Shown here: piece by piece, positions 10,650-22,328 of the stretch
How positions within the stretch are numbered: the first letter of the stretch is position 1
Layout: each line of letters begins with the position of its first letter
DNA from: Coprinus comatus
Lineage: Eukaryota > Basidiomycota > Agaricomycetes > Agaricales > Agaricaceae
DNA length: 64,000 nucleotides
Direction: 5' to 3'
Assembly: GCA_034638255.1 (NCBI GenBank)
Contig: JAWPGT010000013.1
Span: 1 to 64,000, forward strand
The notes under the pieces: generated by a model
The model's database searches: none
What the model saw: the letters and a program-made list of their open reading frames with translations, nothing else
Told to the model about the DNA's origin: nothing
Position numbers and translations under genes: made by a program

Positions 10650-12903
10650 TCATACATTAGCATTTCGCAAAGTAGGATCGATCCATTCCAGGCCAAGTAT
10701 TTTGAAAACATCCTCTTCACTCTTCGGTATAAATAATTTAGAATCATGTCTTCTTGTTCTGAAATCATATCAAGTTACACGAGAGAATTAACAGAGAGAA
10801 ATATGCTACTTACAATCCCGAGCTATCAAACTTCATTCCTCTGCAAAACGAGAAAGATGAGATATATGCATAAGTATTGGATTTATGTACAGCTTACTTC
10901 TCTACTTTTGCCCATAAACGAAGGTCTCTCTCAAACATTCTCGATCCAGTCCTATATATTCAAATTATTGTTAGTTTCTCTCCTTAAATGTATTATGTGT
11001 ATACAGAAAGACTGACCATCCAATCACAGCCGTCCAATATGCTTCAGGAGGAGCAAAGATAAGATCCAACCGACGATATAAACGCGTTTTTACTGCCACA
11101 TCAGATTCTCCTTCGATTTCATCAGATGGTTTTGGGAATCTGAAAACTGTTAGTGCTTTTTCGAGTGAATCCCAATGTTCAACACGGAGTGGGTTATGAC
11201 TGTGAAACCCGGATAAATCTGTTGAGGGAGAGTTTGATTGAATAATCCATGTACGTGAAGGTTGATACGGTACGAACGCATTACATGTGTTACTGACCCT
11301 AAAACGTTTCATCTGAGAAGTGTATCTAATAATATTAGAGCATATACATACTCGCCTTTCTCGTAGAGTTGTTTTGTGAATCTCGAGCATAGTCCTTTAA
11401 TTATGTTTGCTCCATGCTTGGGGTCCGAATGACTGATAACGATGTCAACATCATTGCTCATCGTTTTACCTCTCCTATAACTATATAATATACCAATGAG
11501 CGCCAGATTGAGGTCTAAGAAAAGGGATATCATGTTGAATAAATTCATGTTTACTTACCCACCAACGATGGTGCTAACACAACCTTTCTGCATCTTATCC
11601 AATTCTTCCATGATATATTTATGGATTTCTTCAACCTCTGCTCTGGGAATGGGTATCTCAAAATCCCCTCTTAAAGCTAAAGCTGCTTTGATTGAAATTG
11701 TTGGTATCTTGGTATCCTTTGAAATGTTGGATATTATTTGACCATTGGGCGTGGAATCGGTTTCAATGCCCTCGAGATGTGCTGCATTTAAGCCAGGTAG
11801 GATATCATAGTATCGTTCTAGATCTTCGATTGTTCTGAGACCAGATTCATAAAGATCTCGAGCTGTTGATGGCCCAACGCCATAGATAGACGTAAATAGA
11901 TTTAATACTTGATAACGTTCAGATTTGCGTATTGTTTCTAAGGAACAGAATATGGGTATTTTGGTAAGAATCGACTAAGCATTTGAGATACCCTGAGATA
12001 CCTGATTCTTGTATTGTGCCTGTATCAATAAATTCTCGAATCACGGACTGTATTTTAGAGCCTATCCTTGAAATTTTGCAGATGTCATCCTCAAAGTTGT
12101 CCCGAATGAGAGTGTAAGGATATGCTGTATGGATGGTGAATTTAAATTCCGAGTCGTTTAATTTGATATTTACACTTGATGACTGCCACAGCGCGTTCAT
12201 AAGCTAACGAGTTGACAGCCAGACCGTCCAGTTCTCTTGAACGGGCAAGGACATGCAATGTTACTGCGAGATCCTGATTTGGACATGTCATAGGACTGGC
12301 CCTAGTGCAAGCGTACTTGGACCTCCAGTTATCCTTTACCTTCTGACTTGTCGGCTTGATTTCTAGAATATTTTCGGCCGTATAGTTTGTCGGAGATTTA
12401 TGGTCCTGCTCATGTTCACTGTTTGGGCAATGTCCTACGGTTTCATCGTGTAGTTCGGTAAATGCGGCAAACTCTCCGCACGGGACTGGATGATCGTATT
12501 TAGCGGACTGCCGGAGCCATTCCGGTGTCACTATGGACTTTTGCTTCTGTTTTTTATTTTGCATTTTCATAAGTTGTGCAATTTCTCCTGTCAGGCAGTA
12601 ACTCACTGCGACACTCCAAGACACATGCCTCTCGAGTCTTTTGCGCATGTGAATATTTGTAATAATGATATCGGCTTCTTGTGCACCTAAACATAGCTGC
12701 AGGTGCAGATTCTTGCTCTCACTAGCAGACTCAGGATCGTGTTCGTCGATTATGTTGTATAGTTCTGCTACAGTTCTTTCATCGAGCTTTGACTGCACGA
12801 TATATACCCTGAGCAACTGACTAGAGCGACCTTTCCATGAGTTTCCACGTCGTCGCTTACGAGGACGGGCGGGGGATGTCGATGATGAATTAGAGTCAGA
12901 CAT
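10650..12903 (-). CDS. Family-X DNA polymerase (Pol4, Pol lambda/mu-like) with BRCT domain
   Basis: Eight exons (12174-12903, 12002-12124, 11559-11937, 11352-11480, 11017-11298, 10898-10951, 10814-10840, 10650-10758) close in frame to 610 residues. An N-terminal basic patch (PRKRRRG) precedes a BRCT domain (~30-140, with VTPEWLRQSAKY). Then come the 8-kDa domain (SLAYERAVAVIKSYPY, ISRIGSKIQSVIREF), the helix-hairpin-helix (IYGVGPSTARDLYESG) and the palm: GGYRRGKTMSNDVDIVISH supplies two catalytic Asp, and RRLDLIF the third. The thumb ends with GWTGSRMFERDLR and FKILGLEWIDP. All catalytic residues are present. By family it fills gaps in non-homologous end joining and base-excision repair in the nucleus. 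An ATG 17 codons upstream is possible, but 12903 gives a normal start. One exon is only 27 nt. Confidence 0.93.
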
Positions 12904-12998
12904 GATGGAAGTGATGGAAGTAAAGGCGTGGGAGAATGGCTTGCTAATGAGCAATGCAATATAATAGAATACCCACTTACCCGTTATCCTCTACTTCC
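12904..12998. promoter_or_regulatory. 95-bp bidirectional promoter (Pol X / NMNAT)
   Basis: Only 95 bp separate the divergent start codons of the DNA polymerase and the NMN adenylyltransferase, so the two must share promoter DNA. No TATA box is evident. Confidence 0.6.
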
Positions 12999-14164
12999 AT
13001 GGCTCAACCAAACGTCCACCTCGCAGAGTCCTTCACAAATCCCCCGAACTATGCCTTTCCACACCATCGCCTTCGAAGAACTCTCCGCGATCCATCCAAA
13101 ACACCCATCGTCCTCGTAGCTTGTGGCTCCTTTAGCCCTGTTACCTACCTTCACCTCCGTATGTTCGAAATGGCCAGGGACTACGTCAGACAGAACACAG
13201 ATTTTGAAATTGTTGGTGCATATCTCAGTCCCGTCAGTGACCAGTACAAGAAGCCAGGCCTCCTCAGTGGCCGCCATAGGTACGACCCGGTCTCCTGCCT
13301 TTCATTCCTACCAACTCGGTGTACCCATTTCTTCGCGGGCCAACCGGCTTTGTTTTTACGATTGCCCCTTTCGGAGAGCAACGATTTAGGCGTAGGCAGA
13401 TGACGCGCAGAAAGAACTCGAATCTGTCCATCTGTCCGAAAATTATACCTCTTTCTAACTTCATTTTTATTATTATTGTCATGGTATCCCCTAATATGGT
13501 GATTGTATTAATATATTTTTCCAGGGTCAACATGTGCACCCTCGCTGCCGAGGAATCCAACAACTGGCTCATGGTCGATTCATGGGAAGCTTTCCAATCA
13601 TACCAACGCACGGCCATTGTACTAGATCACTTTGACCACGAGATAAACACAGTACTAGGCGGGGTGGAAACTGAGGACGGCGAACATAGATCTGTTCGTC
13701 CAATGCTACTCGCAGGGTCAGACTTGATTGCTACGATGAGTGAACCTGGCGTTTGGAGTTATTCCGACGTATGACCGTCATCTTTGAGCACGCTATCGAT
13801 GCTGATGTTTGCTCTAGTTGGATCACATATTGGGTCGTTATGGCTGTTTGATTGTCGAACGAGCAGGTACAGGAGTCGATCAAGCCGCAGACGGTCTTGC
13901 AAAGTGGCGCAACAATATCTATCTCATATCTCAACTTATTCAGAATGATGTGTCTAGTACCAAGGTAAGGATGTTTCTCGATATTGCATGAAGATCGGCC
14001 CTAATACAGCTCTATTCAAGGTCCGTTTATTCCTAAGAAGAGGGCTTTCTGTTCGGTACCTGTTGCCAAATGCTGTGGTGGATTACATCGAGCAAAACGG
14101 CCTGTATCTTGACGAGGCACCCAATAATACCCCTAATGTAGAAAAAGGAAAGGAGAAGAAATAA
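12999..14164 (+). CDS. Nicotinamide/nicotinate mononucleotide adenylyltransferase
   Basis: Four exons (12999-13279, 13525-13768, 13818-13964, 14021-14164) close to 271 residues. The enzyme joins NMN or NaMN with ATP to give NAD or deamido-NAD, the shared final adenylylation of de novo and salvage NAD synthesis. Visible motifs are the nucleotidyltransferase start ACGSFSPVTYLHLRMFEMA (G-S-F plus the T/HxxH region), SPVSDQYKKPGL, the substrate loop WLMVDSWEA, LLAGSDL, and the C-terminal VSSTKVR followed by GLSVRYLLP. The order and length match eukaryotic NMNATs. The first intron (245 nt) is long for this window. The gene is divergent from the DNA polymerase over 95 bp. The C-terminus ends in a Lys-rich tail (KGKEKK). 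Certain by family; substrate preference between NMN and NaMN cannot be read. Confidence 0.95.
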
Positions 14165-15225
14165 ATGGTATTATCATTGTATCTCAGAGGAGACTTATAA
14201 TACTAACCATGGTGTGAAAGGAGCGGATCTTGCATCGCAACTTCATATCCACAAACCCATAGACTATGTCACCTACAGACAAGCATTTTTATTTTGTATA
14301 TGTTTATACGTATTGTATCTTGCTATTTCGCGGAATTATTCACTTGTATGAACACCATACCCATATATTCAGAAGCACGGTTTCCAACTGGCTAGAGTAA
14401 ACCAAAAACTTCATTCCATTCTTTCTGAAACAATTATTAATTCATCTTCTAGGGCAAGAACAAAGGATGATGACAATTCCAATTCTTTAAAGCTGTGCTC
14501 ATACATGTCTCACAATTCTTCTCACATAATGGGTGGCAGTGCCGAACTTGAGCTTGAACGTCGAATTTTCGCACCTTGTGCTACAATTGTCATAATATCC
14601 GGAAGGTATGGAACCCTTGTATACCATGACAGGTGTAAAATCCATCTCCATCGTCTCACCAAAAGCACAGTCCCAATTTCCCTGTGCATACACGCTCTTT
14701 CAGCGGCTTCCCGCCATACCTAACTTCCCTATGGAACTCCATCTGGATGAGCATATACTAGCTTCCCCCGCTATCAGTCGAATATGGTACCCCTGATCCC
14801 AGGTAAAGCGGAGAAGAATACACAATTCACTAGCAGTCTATGTAACACCCTTTATGATAAGGATAAGGATAAGGACTTCTCATCTTCTCGGGAATCGATA
14901 CAGCTCGTGCCTAATAAGCATTGGGTGTAACTTCAGCTGCCTGGCCATGTGTTCATCCGTCGTTGGTCGCTACATGCCAGGGGGGAGTGTTTAATGTCAT
15001 GTAAGGTATGCAATTACTCTTTTTCTAGTGCTGCTGTCAACTGCTCGAGAGAACATGGAGTAGATTTTAAGTTTGGCTTCTGAGTTCACTTTCTTCCCTT
15101 ATACTCAAGTTGTTGATAAGTTTGCTCAACCCTACTTGCCTTCTTACAGGAAGCCCTTAGTTATCTATTAGTATCTACTTAACGACACCACCTTCCTTTC
15201 TGTGTCCCTTCTCCTCCGACGTCGT
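14165..15225. other. Spacer upstream of transporter cluster
   Basis: No gene is supported. A minus-strand open frame of about 64 codons at 14499-14693 (with GNWDCAFGE and several Cys) looks mildly protein-like, but I could not connect it to other exons. The notable content is the GATAAG triplet at 14856-14873 and another GATAAG near 15115. Confidence 0.5.
14856..14873 (+). promoter_or_regulatory. Three tandem GATAAG sites
   Basis: The 18 bases are GATAAG three times head to tail, about 350 bp before the first transporter start. HGATAR is the known binding site of fungal GATA factors (AreA/Nit2 nitrogen activators, also siderophore and light regulators). That they act here is inference from the downstream allantoate-permease-type transporters. 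Confidence 0.6.
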
Positions 15226-17487
15226 ATGAATATTACAGACGACGCTAGTCCAAATCAGATGTCTATTACTACATCCAGCGTTGCTAAAGTAAACCCGCCG
15301 TTGAACAGCAACCCTTGCATCGCTCAAAATGAAGACCCTATAAAACTAATCATGTAGGTTCACCCGTAATTGTGTGATTGTAATCTATACTAACTTTTTG
15401 TGGTTTAATGCAGTCGTCGGGTGGATTGGCGCATCCTCCCATTATTGGGTATACTATACGCCATTGCGTTGATAGATAGGACAAACCTGGGAATTGCTCG
15501 TACTGCAGGAATGGACCACGATCTTGTATGCTATATACATTAACGGTTTGGCAAACTTGTTGACATTTTCATAATTTCAGAACCTCAGCATTGGTTCTAG
15601 GTATAGTATTATATCTTTTCTGTATTTCATACCTTACACACTTTTGTAAGTACGATTGGGTAATACCGATGCGTCGGCTTATGCTCCAAATTTTAGGCAG
15701 TTTCCTAGCAACTTCGTTCTTCGAAGGCTTGGTGTCAATAATTGGCTTGCATTCTGTGTGGTAGCATGGGGAATTGTACAACTTGCAATGGGATTCGTTC
15801 CTAACTGGGAATATCTGGCACTTTGTAGAATTCTACTCGGTGCTTTTGAGGTAGAGCTCTTTCTGCTTGATGCCAGAAATACTTTCTTGATCAATCGTAT
15901 GTTGAAATGTTGAAGGCCGGTTTCTTCCCTGCACTTGTGTTTGTAATTACTACATGGTATGTCCTGTTTATGACCACTGCGTTCAAGTACGGGTAACAAC
16001 TGGTAACAACGTATCTATCTTATCAAGGTACACACGCCACGAAGTACAAAAACGGTATGATTTGCATTTCTGTCAATGTCACAAGTACATATGTATTGTA
16101 TCCGCTCAAAGTTTCAACCCTGCCGCTCATTCAGACTAGGCACATTCTATCTGGTCTCCATTCTGACAGGAGGCTTTAGCCCTATCCTTGCCTACCTTTT
16201 TACTCTCCTGAATGGAAAACGAGGGATTCCAGCATGGGCTTGGATTTTCGTAAGTACTACATACTTTTGTCTTCAAGTTAACACTGTTCAATTGATCTAT
16301 TATATATGATAAACAGATAATTGAAGGCATAATCACTATTGTGTTTGGCGTCATCTCATGGTTTTTCATCCCAGATTTCCCTGACAAAAACACTTTTTTG
16401 ACGGAGGAAGAAACAAAAGTGGTATTGCTCCGAGTGGAACGCGATCGTGGGGATGCTGTCCCCGATGACCTCACTTTTAGAAAAGCCCTGCAGCACCTCG
16501 GAGACTGGAAAATATGGGTGTTTGGTAAGATTGATCCTTGTAGATCCTTACAAAATCTACGCTGGGTTCATAGCGCCTAACTCCGCGTGTCATAGGTTTG
16601 ATGTACTTCTGCGCAACCGTCCCAGCATATGCTATTGGGTAAATGTTCAATTGGATGACCCGCAATAACACCGTTCAAGCATCCCGCTTTGTATCATTTT
16701 ATCAGATTTTTTATGACAATGATACTACGAAGCATGGGGTGGTCTGTTGAGGAAGCCCTCCTGTTGGTCGGTTGCTTGTTTCCTAAGGGTACCTTGACAG
16801 GATTCTGATGAACCCTCTAGAGTGCGCCTCCATATATCATTGCGGTTCGTCTCTTCGGAATCAGTTGGCTTTATCCCCCATTGAGGACCTACTACCTCAT
16901 TAGGCTATCAGTATCATTATCTTCTCTTGGCTTTCAGACAAGTATAAGCAAAGAGCAATCTTCATTGCGATTCAGACTGGTATGACCCTGTGTGGGCTGT
17001 TTGTAACCGGCCTCGCAAATGCTGCGTCGTGGAGATACTTCGGTTTGTGTGATAAATATCTTGCTTCTAAAATCGGTGATTGCTGAATAAATGTCCCAAG
17101 GTATATTCCTAACCAATGCGGGCTCTGCAGGATGTATCCCTGGGATTCTTGCATATGTGAGCACTGAGTATTGATTTAACTATATTTTTTACCAGTATTT
17201 ATCCTACCTGAAACCAGTCAGCAAATAACGTTGTTTCTCATTCTAAACGCGCTATATCTACTGCTATGGTCGTCTCTTCTGGTGGCATCGGGGGTATATT
17301 TGCCACAACTGTGTTCCGCCAAGCGGACTTCCCACATTATATCCCCGGGATATATGCTACTATCAGTTGTCAATTGGTTTTACTAATCTTACTTGCCGTT
17401 ACCACCGTCTATTTCAGGAGGCAGAATCGGAAAGTATGCTTGGGAAATTGGCTTGAAGGTCAAGAAGGCTTCTTGTATACTCTCTAA
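15226..17487 (+). CDS. MFS transporter, Dal5/TNA1-type anion:cation symporter, copy 1
   Basis: I join about 14 exons, giving ~490 residues. Landmarks in order: cytosolic N-terminus; VDWRILPLLGILYAIALIDR (TM1) then NLGIARTAGM; LSIGSRYSIISFLYFIPYTL; LRRLGVNNWLAFCVVAWGIV; ALCRILLGAFE then AGFFPALVFVITTW; YTRHEVQKR; the central loop DRGDAVPDDLT; SAPPYIIA; FSWLSDKYKQRA; NNVVSHSKRAIST; and the C-terminal ending GQEGFLYTL. These fit the 12-TM Dal5/TNA1 group that imports allantoate, ureidosuccinate, nicotinate, pantothenate, biotin and similar carboxylates at the plasma membrane. The substrate cannot be read. It is the most divergent of the three tandem copies: it has SAPPYIIA where the others have SAPPYGPP, and lacks the last intron at HYIPG. 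Three GATAAG sites lie upstream. Confidence 0.88.
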
Positions 17488-18696
17488 GGTGTTTCATTAC
17501 CAAGAATAGAGATCTTCTTTTTTTTTTTGGATCCCTTTTGACATATGTTGACATTCGTGGGTGGACTTGGTTTTTTTGGAGATACTACTTATCCTTTCAA
17601 AAGTTGTAACTCAGGCTGCTGGAGTGGTTGTTACCGTTGTATATTATTAGATATCCGGTAATTACGGGCGCTGTTTAAATTCCGAGGGAACTATCTAAAC
17701 TTTGTTTAAACATGTAACCAATGAAGGGCGGAGTTTGTGGACTTGGCAACATAATTGTGATGGAAGAATGACTCCCCACGCATCATCGTGGGAGGTTCGA
17801 TCACACTACAGGTGATTTCGGAAACGATGACTACATAAGTTTAGAATCCTCTCTAGGCTTTACATACTTGTGCACATTAAGTGTCTGTGCATGGAAAGGT
17901 CAAAGAGCCTTTATGGTAAGGTTATAACATGCTTATGTTATGGAAAGGAATTCAGTTTAATAGGAAAGTTAGATGACATGTGCTCGCAAGAAGAAGCCTT
18001 CGGAACTAATCAGCTGGATTGTTATCTCGCAAGGTGCTTAAAGCTATGTAGCGCAATTTGGAAAATGGAACATTCGATTTCAGCCACCAGGCTCACACCG
18101 ACCCTATCTTTCATGAAGCAAGTGACCTAATCAGTCGGCCTACGGGTTTTTGACTCTTTATGTACTTGCTAGGCGTGTGCCCATCCATCAAGAATGAGAA
18201 AGTTGGGAGGGTTGCAGAAACCACAGGACTAACCAGATTCTGGCAATGGAGGCTAGGGACTTAAGTTTACCTCCGAAGCCCATTTCTGATTAACAGATAC
18301 ATGAGGGTTCTTCAAGGCACTTATACAATTGATATTGGCGAAGAAAAAACATTTTCCGAGGGTTTATTGACCACCATGTACAGTTTAGAAAAATTCACGT
18401 TTTGAGAAAAATGTCTTGGGTAAAACTTCGGGTTTCTGCGATGTAGATCTCTTTCCTATTTGTGGATGGTGTGGTTACAGGTGGTTACGGGAATCTCCCT
18501 ATAGAGTTTTGTGTCTCGTCACTTCCTTGATCCCACACCTGATCAACGCCTGGGATAGGGATGGGTGGTACAGCGGCTAAGGCCCCTTTCCTTCCTGACA
18601 CTCTTACATATAAAGATTGGCCAAGCTCTTACTCCGATCTCCCACCTCCAAGCTCCTCGTTGTCCCCCCCACCACTCTCTCTATCCTATCAAGACT
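17488..18696. other. Spacer between transporter copies 1 and 2
   Basis: I see no gene. A CTTATC (GATAAG on the minus strand) occurs near 17588. An 86-codon open frame at 17870-18130 has no recognisable content. The last ~100 bp before the start are CT-rich, as is common in fungal promoters. Confidence 0.5.
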
Positions 18697-20948
18697 ATGT
18701 CGGTGTCCGAACGCGACTATTACCTTTCGGACATGAAGGATTCCAAAGACTCCTCGGTAGATTCTGTCAAGTTGGAGAACTGTGGGTCTGGTCAAGACTG
18801 TGAATCCGAAAATTTTGAGAAGAGGACGATGTGAGTGGTTCTCTCCAACTCCGTTCCTTGTCTGGATGTCTAACTAACGGTATGAACAGGCTCTGGGTTG
18901 ACTTCCGCGTCCTTCCAATTCTGGCACTCCTGTTTTCTTTCTGTTTAATTGATAGGATTAATATGGGTGCTGCATATACCGCAGGAATGGGAGCTGATCT
19001 GGTTCGTATCACTCCTTCAGTACCCTGTCCGTGAATGCAGGAAAACTTACCACCAACATGACATGGCAGCAACTCACGGTCGGCTCGCGCTTCAGCATTG
19101 CAACTATGATTTACTTCGTTCCTTACATCATTTTGTGAGTTGTTATGTCACCACTAAAATATTTTTGGATTTACGAAACGCATATAGCCAACTACCTGGC
19201 AATATTATGCTACGATTCATTGGTCCTCGCACATGGTTGACGCTCAGTGTTCTTACTTGGGGAATTGTTCAACTATGTATGGGCTTCGTGCAGAACTGGG
19301 GTCAACTGGCTGCAACTCGCGCCCTCATGGGCATGTTCGAGGTACGAAGGGTGATAGTACGTTTATCCGCCGTTAATCATTCCCAATGTCATATTAGGCG
19401 CCCTTCTTTCCAGCAATGATTTTCCTCATTTCTACATGGTAAGTCCGTGATTGTTAAGAATCCTATTTACACCTAGGCTGATATATCTGTCAATGTTGCC
19501 AGGTATAAACGTCATGAAGTCCAAAAACGGTTTGTGGAGGTTTCTTGGGAACATCAAGTCTTATTTACTGAGTGATCGCTAACACAGGATGGCTATCTTC
19601 TATCTCATTTCTGTGACGATTGGAGGCTTAAGTCCTATCCTTGCTTGGGGGCTTAGTTTATTGAGCGGACGACAAGGCGTTGCTGGCTGGCGATGGATTT
19701 TCGTACGTCCTCCCGTCCTCGCTTGTAGAACGTATTCTCTATTAACACTCATCCATCAGATCATCGAAGGAGCTATAACTATTTTCCTCGGAATTATTGC
19801 ATGGTTTTATATACCCGAATTCCCACATCAAAACCGCTTTTTAACTGCAGAACAAACAAAGGTTGTACTGAAAAGGGTAGAGGAAGACCGCGGTGATGCT
19901 GTTCCTGATCCTCTTACTGCTGCGAAAATTAGAGAGCATCTTAAAGACTGGACTCTTTGGGCATATGGTAAAGCTTCATCTATATTTCTCATTGGAGTAG
20001 GAGCTGATCCTTGACTCGTAGGCGTTATGTTCTTCTGCACCACCTTACCTTCATGTGAGCTATTTATTAATATGAAAGGTTAAGCGCGGGTCTGATCAGC
20101 AATCTAGACGCTCAATCATACTTCATCTCGATTATTCTCAAAGGCTTCGGGTGGTCTCCTACCAAAGCATTACTTCTTGTAGGTTCAACACTGTATCATT
20201 ATACTCTAAGCCCTAATTATTCTTTGTAGAGTGCTCCACCTTACGGTCCTCCGGTATGTAATAAAACACCCATGGTATGAGACCAGTATTTAATCATCTT
20301 TTCGACAGATCTTTACTGTCATGGCCTTTTCATGGCTGTCAGACAAGTACAAGCACCGGAGTGGCTTCATAATCCTGAATGCTTTGATTTGTATCGTTGG
20401 CTTGCTGTTAACAGCATTTGCTAAGGATAATCACGTTCGTTATTTCGGTAAGCGTAACGCAGCAACCTTTTGTATGTACTGTACTCAAATTACTTTCAGG
20501 TACCTTTTTGACTAATATTGGAAATGGTGGTACTGCACCTGGCATCCTCGCATATGTGGGTCCATTATCTGCTATCATCCAATTTCTCCGTTGTTCATTA
20601 TGTGTAATGTAATTTACAGTCCTCAAACAACGTTGTATCACATAGCAAACGTACTGTACAATCCGCGATCACTGTGATGCTTTCCGGATTGTCAGGAATC
20701 GTAGCGACTACAGTATTCCGCGCACAGGACGCTCCCCGATACACCCCTGGTGAGTGATATTCTCCTATCCTGAGATTTAATTTCTAAGAAGTTCCTTAGG
20801 TCTTGGTGTGACCATTGGAACCCAAGTGTTATTAATCCTCACCACTGTGGTAACATCACTGCATTTCTGGCGTCAGAATAAACTTTCAAGAACCGGAAAG
20901 TTGTCAAGACCTCTCGAAGGCCAACCCGGTTTCTATTATACCCTATGA
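18697..20948 (+). CDS. MFS transporter, Dal5/TNA1-type, copy 2
   Basis: About 15 exons give ~500 residues. Start: ATG at 18697, opening MSVSERDYYLSD with an acidic, Ser-rich cytosolic tail, then WVDFRVLPILALLFSFCLI (TM1) and DRINMGAAYTAGMGADL. Further landmarks are LTVGSRFSIATMIYFVPYII, ATRALMGMFE, APFFPAMIFLISTW, YKRHEVQKR, the loop DRGDAVPDPLT, SAPPYGPP, FSWLSDKYKHRSGF, SSNNVVSHSKRTVQ and the ending GQPGFYYTL. Intron positions match copies 1 and 3 at nearly every junction, so the copies arose by tandem duplication of a spliced-structure gene. It is closer to copy 3 (shared YKHRSGFII and SAPPYGPP) than to copy 1. Expected role: proton-coupled uptake of a small organic anion; the substrate is unknown. 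Confidence 0.88.
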
Positions 20949-22328
20949 CCGCAGGAGAAATCAGTGTACACACTCATAGAGCATGGACTGTACTATAGGG
21001 GCGTTTCTGTGCATAAAGTCGGGTCAGCACAGTGTATAATAATAATAGAGTTACTGTCGGCGTTTGCCATAATTGCTGCAATTGATTTCTGGGCTAGACC
21101 CCGACTAAAACTGGTTGAAGAAGATCAGTAATCTCTTCGGTAGTTAGAGAATTCATGTAGTAGCGTTAATTTTTACCAAGTATCGTGCTGGCTATAGTAC
21201 TCATTCTAACGCCACTGTTGTAGGTGCACGGGAAGCCTATTTTCCATTTTATGTGGTGATACTTCACAACATTCACCGCCGGTAATGTGATAATGTTAAA
21301 CGTGCAATACATTCCTGGTTTATTAAAGGCCATACAACCGCCTAATTTGTCTTACGATATGAACGATCATTTAACAGCTTCTCAGTTCTTGCCGACTGCT
21401 TCCCTGCAGATGCTACACGCGATTGGTCGGAGTCCCAGGCGTTTGTTATCTAAAGAAGACATCGTCATCATTAGTTCTTCCGTTCCGTTGTGTTCAAGGG
21501 TGTAGTTTTTTTTCTTCAGTATTAGAGCCCTCCGAATCGGAAACTCATACCAGGGAAGCGGATACACCTAGGGCATTGATAAGTGTCACCTTCATTTGTA
21601 AGTGTTCTATTATACTGTCGTGTGGCTGGTGCTTGACTTCTCCTATACCCTTGGTAGATCATGGATAAGAAGTTTTGACAAGGTGTTGGTTGATTGGTCC
21701 GGGCGCCCATGACGTATGAAGCGCGCTTAGTGCTCAGTGATCACTTCTCTATTCCGAGTATCTACGGGGTGCACTCGTTGGGCAGGAAATAGAACGAGAG
21801 AAGTTTGGCTGTTATAAGTTTGGCAGAATCCCCTTGGTTCTAAAGAGGGACTTCATATTGTGATGTCATTGATATACATTCGAAAAGATGGTGACAAGGG
21901 CAACAGGTTCATCAAGGGACGGTGCGGACCCCGAGTTGGGGGAAGGTAAGTTTTTTTTTACTAGAAGAAATCCTTGGTACTTAAAGACTCCAATGACGCA
22001 AACCGGAGAAAACAGAAAAGCCATCACCCTGCCATCTCTAAGTTTCCTGTATTTTCGGAAGTCATGATCGCAGAGTATGTACCAGGGGGCTAAGAATATA
22101 CGACAAGGATACCTTGTCATAATTATAACACATGGATATGTGTCAACGATTGGTCATCGCACTTTCCCCGCAACTTGATCTCGTTCCAGATCAAATAGCC
22201 AGGATCTGTTCCAATGACCGGCTTACAGTACTTACTTGAAATCAATTAAATAGGTTATCTCATAATGGTATAAATCCATTCAGGTACCCTCAGTTGCAAC
22301 GCTCATCTCTTTCCCCTTCATTCAGCCT
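20949..22328. other. Spacer between transporter copies 2 and 3
   Basis: I see no gene. GATAAG words occur near 21578 and 21663 and a GTTATC near 22253; single GATA words are expected often by chance, so I give them little weight. Confidence 0.45.

Noticed and set aside
14499..14693. Cys-containing minus-strand open frame as a small secreted protein
   Set aside because: No ATG start, no signal peptide and no adjoining exon could be found.
17790..17805. tRNA B-box-like GGTTCGATC
   Set aside because: No A box or cloverleaf-forming sequence lies upstream; no other tRNA-like sequence was seen in the window.
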